Position numbers and translations under genes: made by a program. From contig NZ_FPBC01000015.1 in the NCBI RefSeq assembly GCF_900116605.1, forward strand, positions 1-64,000: DNA of 64,000 bases, read 5' to 3'. The number at the start of each line of letters is the position of its first letter. Within the stretch, counting starts at the first letter, position 1. The DNA comes from Pseudomonas marincola. GTDB lineage: Bacteria; Pseudomonadota; Gammaproteobacteria; Pseudomonadales; Pseudomonadaceae. The notes under the pieces were generated by a model that had not been told where the DNA came from, did no database searches, and saw only the letters and a program-made list of their open reading frames with translations. Of this stretch, positions 61,070 to 64,000 are shown piece after piece.

Positions 61070-61786
61070 ATGAACATGACCTCGACGTTGATTAGTTTGA
61101 CCGACCTGGGCTTTGCCTGGCCCGGCCAGAATGAGCTGCTGGACATTCCGAGCCTGACCCTGCAACGCGGTGAGCGGCTGTTTCTCAGTGGCCCCAGCGG
61201 CAGCGGCAAAACCACCTTGCTGGGTTTGCTTGGCGGCGTACAAAAAGCCAGCCGTGGCACCGTCATGCTGCTCAACCAGGATCTCGGCGCCATGAGCGCC
61301 AGCGCACGGGATCGCTTTCGGGTGGATCACACCGGCTACATCTTCCAGCAGTTCAACCTGCTGCCTTTTTTGTCGGTGCGCGAAAACGTCGAATTGCCCT
61401 GCCACTTCTCGAAACTACGCAGCAGCCGCGCACGTTTTCGTCATGGCAGCGTTGCCAAGGCCGCGACTGAGCTGCTCGGCCATTTGGGCCTGGCGGATCG
61501 CGACTTGCTGGAACGCCGCGCCGACACCCTGTCGATCGGTCAACAACAACGCGTGGCCGCCGCTCGCGCCCTGATCGGCCAGCCGGCGCTGGTGATTGCT
61601 GACGAGCCGACCTCGGCACTGGATGCCGACTCGCGTGAGCGCTTTCTGGAGTTGCTGTTCGCCGAGTGCGCCACGGCCGAATCCAGCCTGTTGTTTGTCA
61701 GCCACGACCAAAGTCTGGCCAAACATTTCGACCGCACTGAATCGCTGGCATCGCTCAATCGCGTCAAGCGTGAGATGGAGAATTAA
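61070..61786 (+). CDS. ABC transporter ATP-binding protein (MacB/LolD type)
   Basis: A 238-residue ATPase with Walker A GPSGSGKTTLLGLLGG, signature LSIGQQQRVAAARAL, Walker B ALVIADEPTSALD and the H-loop VSHDQSL. It pairs with the FtsX-like permease two bases downstream. The MacB/LolD subfamily moves lipoproteins, peptides or metals' carriers by a mechanotransmission mechanism. The zinc link is by operon context. Confidence 0.9.
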   Translation: MNMTSTLISLTDLGFAWPGQNELLDIPSLTLQRGERLFLSGPSGSGKTTLLGLLGGVQKASRGTVMLLNQDLGAMSASARDRFRVDHTGYIFQQFNLLPFLSVRENVELPCHFSKLRSSRARFRHGSVAKAATELLGHLGLADRDLLERRADTLSIGQQQRVAAARALIGQPALVIADEPTSALDADSRERFLELLFAECATAESSLLFVSHDQSLAKHFDRTESLASLNRVKREMEN

Positions 61787-61788
61787 GC

Positions 61789-63054
61789 GTGTACCTATTT
61801 CGTCTGGCGCTGGCCAGTCTGGCCAACCGCCGCTTCACCGCCTTGCTCACGGTATTCACCATTGCTCTGTCTGTTTGCCTGTTACTGGCGGTCGAGCGCG
61901 TGCGTACCGAGGCGCGCACCAGCTTTGCCAATACCATCAGCGGTACCGACCTGATCGTGGGCGCACGTTCAGGCTCGATCAACCTGCTGCTCTACTCGGT
62001 TTTTCGCATCGGCAACGCCACCAACAATATCCGCTGGGACAGCTACGAAACCATCGCCAAGCACCCGCAAGTGAAGTGGGCAATTCCAATTTCACTGGGC
62101 GACTCGCATCGCGGCTATCGCGTAATGGGTACGTCCACCGACTATTTCAGCCACTACCGCTACGGGCGCAAGCAAGCACTCGAACTGGCTCAGGGCCGCG
62201 CATTCGCCGATGATCCGTTCGAAGTCGTACTGGGCGCCGAGGTGGCCGAGGCGCTGCATTACAAGCTCAAGGACGAACTGGTCCTCGCGCACGGCATTGC
62301 CACCATCAGCCTGGTTAAACATGCCGACAAACCATTTCACGTCGTCGGCATTCTCAAGCGCACCGGCACGCCAGTAGACCGCACCCTGCATATTTCCCTG
62401 AGCGGCATGGAAGCACTGCATGTCGACTGGAAAAACGGCATGCCAGCGCGCAAGGGTCAGGGCGTCAGCGCAGAACAAGTCCGCGCCATGGACCTGCAAC
62501 CGCAGGCGATTACGGCCATGTTGCTGGGCCTGAAAAGCAGAATCGCAACCTTTGCCCTGCAACGCGAAATCAACGAATACCGTGGCGAGCCGTTGCTGGC
62601 GATTTTGCCGGGCGTGGCCCTGCAGGAACTCTGGAGCCTGATGAGTACGGCAGAAAAGGCACTATTTGTGGTGTCGCTGTTTGTCGTGCTGACCGGTTTG
62701 ATCGGCATGCTCACCGCCATCCTGACCAGCCTTAATGAACGCCGCCGCGAGATGGCCATTCTGCGCTCAGTCGGCGCCCGCCCGATCCACGTCGCCGGGT
62801 TGCTGATACTTGAAGCTTTCAGCCTGGCGCTGGCCGGTGTGGCGCTCGGCCTTGGCTTGCTTTACGTCGGCATCGCGCTGGCGCAAGGCTATGTGCAAGC
62901 CAATTACGGTTTGTACCTGCCGCTAAGCCTGCCGTCGCACTATGACTGGAGTCTGCTCGGCGCTATTCTCTGTGCTGCGTTGCTGATGGGCTGTATCCCG
63001 GCGTGGCGCGCATACCGTCAATCTCTGGCGGATGGCTTGTCCATTCACCTTTAA
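61789..63054 (+). CDS. FtsX/MacB-type ABC transporter permease
   Basis: A 421-residue permease with an N-terminal span (FTALLTVFTIALSVCLLLAV), a large periplasmic domain (about 45-280) and three C-terminal spans (ALFVVSLFVVLTGLIGMLTAIL, GLLILEAFSLALAGVALGLGLL, SLLGAILCAALLMGCIPAW). The start is a GTG two bases after the ATPase stop. The layout is that of MacB/LolCE-like transporters rather than ZnuB. Confidence 0.9.
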   Translation: MYLFRLALASLANRRFTALLTVFTIALSVCLLLAVERVRTEARTSFANTISGTDLIVGARSGSINLLLYSVFRIGNATNNIRWDSYETIAKHPQVKWAIPISLGDSHRGYRVMGTSTDYFSHYRYGRKQALELAQGRAFADDPFEVVLGAEVAEALHYKLKDELVLAHGIATISLVKHADKPFHVVGILKRTGTPVDRTLHISLSGMEALHVDWKNGMPARKGQGVSAEQVRAMDLQPQAITAMLLGLKSRIATFALQREINEYRGEPLLAILPGVALQELWSLMSTAEKALFVVSLFVVLTGLIGMLTAILTSLNERRREMAILRSVGARPIHVAGLLILEAFSLALAGVALGLGLLYVGIALAQGYVQANYGLYLPLSLPSHYDWSLLGAILCAALLMGCIPAWRAYRQSLADGLSIHL

Positions 63055-63072
63055 CCGTTACGAGCGCATCCG

Positions 63073-63603
63073 ATGCCACGCTTTATCACCGCCCTACTCC
63101 TGGCCAGCAGCTTGCTGGCGGCATCTGCCGCCAGCGCCAATCCGGTTCGCGAATTGATCTGGGACGACCTGATCCCGCCAGACGCGCCACCGGTAGCTGC
63201 GCAAATGGCGCCAATGCATGATCTCTCGCAACTTGCCAATGTGCTCGACGAGTCTGGTCCGGCAGCCAGTCAGCCGGCGCTCAATGCTCCCGTGGTCAAA
63301 GCGCTCGACGGTGAGAACATCCGCCTGCCCGGCTACATCGTGCCGCTGGATACCGACGATAACGGCGACGTTACAAGTTTTTTGCTCGTGCCCTATTTCG
63401 GCGCCTGCATCCACGTACCGCCACCACCGCCCAACCAGATCGTAATGGTCCGCAGCCAGAAGCCCGTGAAAATGGAGTCGCTGTATCAGCCGTTCTGGAT
63501 CGAAGGCAAAGTCAAAGTTGAAAGCGCCAGCAGCGAAATAGCCGACGCCGGCTACCAATTGCAAGCCAGCAAAATCTACCCCTACGAATTACCGGACAGC
63601 TAA
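63073..63603 (+). CDS. DUF3299-family exported protein
   Basis: A 176-residue protein with signal peptide MPRFITALLLASSLLAASAASA. The mature part has RELIWDDLIPPDAPP near the N-terminus and the DUF3299 core LPGYIVPLDTDDNGDVTSFLLVPYFGACIHVPPPPPNQIVMV, with a conserved Cys. It closes the putative zinc operon, as in other Pseudomonas genomes. Function unknown; a metallochaperone-like role fits the context. Confidence 0.88.
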   Translation: MPRFITALLLASSLLAASAASANPVRELIWDDLIPPDAPPVAAQMAPMHDLSQLANVLDESGPAASQPALNAPVVKALDGENIRLPGYIVPLDTDDNGDVTSFLLVPYFGACIHVPPPPPNQIVMVRSQKPVKMESLYQPFWIEGKVKVESASSEIADAGYQLQASKIYPYELPDS

Positions 63604-63650
63604 TCCCTACAACTGTCACCAACCGGCTCATGCCTCACACAACCGGGACT

Positions 63651-63805
63651 GGTACACCCCACAGATCGCCGTGACGGTTTACCCTGCGGGTTAACCATCC
63701 TCCGTCGGGATTCCAGTGGAATACCATTCACCCCACAAACCGGAGGATGGATAGCGGAGCTTCGCGACGCAATCCGTCAGGCGATATATGCATCGACGCA
63801 TAAAC
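63651..63805. repeat. Intergenic repeat, copy A
   Basis: A non-coding unit of about 150 bases. It holds a near-palindrome GGTTTACCC-TGC-GGGTTAACC, then CCATCCTCCG paired with CGGAGGATGG about 50 bases later, and a short TATGC-ATCGAC-GCATA hairpin. A second copy starts 203 bases downstream with high identity except for a variable middle segment. Confidence 0.75.
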
Positions 63806-63853
63806 CCACCCGCGGCAATTGACCGGCGCGCCGACCGAACAAAAACCGGAATG

Positions 63854-64000
63854 GGTACATCCCACAGATTGCCATGACGGTTTACCCTGCGGGTTAACCA
63901 TCCTCCGTCGAGAAGGTCACCGCGGTATTCGACTCACACCACAAACCGGAGGATGGATAGCGGAGCTCCGCGACGCAATCCGTCAGGCGATTTATGCATC
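63854..64000. repeat. Intergenic repeat, copy B (runs off the window)
   Basis: Direct copy of the unit at 63651, with the same GGTTTACCC-TGC-GGGTTAACC core and CCATCCTCCG / CGGAGGATGG arms. The segment between the arms differs from copy A. The window ends inside the final hairpin, so further copies may follow. Confidence 0.72.

Noticed and set aside
63651..64000. CRISPR array
   Set aside because: Units are about 200 bases apart with internal complementarity and only two copies; they do not have the short repeat-spacer form.

Overview
The window looks like one contiguous chromosomal segment of a Pseudomonas-type gammaproteobacterium, possibly a marine or halotolerant Pseudomonas/Halopseudomonas. 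The clues are the gene order nrdR-ribD-ribE-ribBA-ribH-nusB-thiL-pgpA, the xseB-ispA-dxs set and the ybaY/ybbN/DUF2796-ABC-DUF3299 neighbourhood. All of these match the arrangement I know from Pseudomonas chromosomes. A full ectoine and hydroxyectoine catabolic cluster fits a saline habitat. Genus and species are inference; no rRNA is present.

Left edge (1-3.3 kb) is a mosaic with AT-richer stretches. It holds the 3' end of an IS5-type transposase, a truncated P2-type integrase, a small membrane protein, a lipoprotein and an Excalibur-domain protein. From 3.3 to 6.5 kb a haem-binding-like protein and a periplasmic 5-hydroxyisourate hydrolase diverge from an OmpR-type regulator and histidine kinase. 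The shared intergenic region carries an 18-bp box like that of the E. coli HprR/CusR regulators.

6.4-19.9 kb is the ectoine island: uehC and uehB (TRAP permeases) and enuR (MocR-type regulator) on the minus strand; doeA, doeB, uehA, an Lrp/AsnC regulator, doeC, doeD, eutB, eutC and eutA on the plus strand. Together they import ectoines and convert them through N-acetyl-diaminobutyrate and diaminobutyrate to aspartate. 19.9-26.0 kb holds acyl-CoA beta-oxidation genes around an IclR regulator: enoyl-CoA hydratase and hydroxyacyl-CoA dehydrogenase on minus, IclR, acyl-CoA dehydrogenase and acyl-CoA ligase on plus. The divergent region has two identical 17-bp boxes in opposite orientation.

26.2-37.2 kb looks like a hydrophobic-substrate module: SDR, TetR regulator, AlmA-type flavin monooxygenase, coniferyl-aldehyde-dehydrogenase-type ALDH, a MalT/AlkS-like LuxR regulator and a DUF1329/DUF1302 envelope pair. 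Near-identical 16-bp palindromes in front of SDR, tetR/almA and DUF1302 suggest one TetR regulon.

37.6-49.2 kb carries a TauE-like permease, xseB-ispA, a single-chain BC-BCCP-CT acyl-CoA carboxylase placed between ispA and dxs, dxs, a cobalamin riboswitch with btuB, convergent btuF, a small membrane protein and ribA. 49.3-57.2 kb is a minus-strand housekeeping block from nrdR to an aspartic protease, with an FMN riboswitch between ribD and ribE. 57.3-63.6 kb holds a YbaY lipoprotein, a methyltransferase, YbbN, a DUF417 protein, and a probably Zur-controlled operon (DUF2796, ABC ATPase, permease, DUF3299). The window ends in two direct copies of an intergenic repeat.
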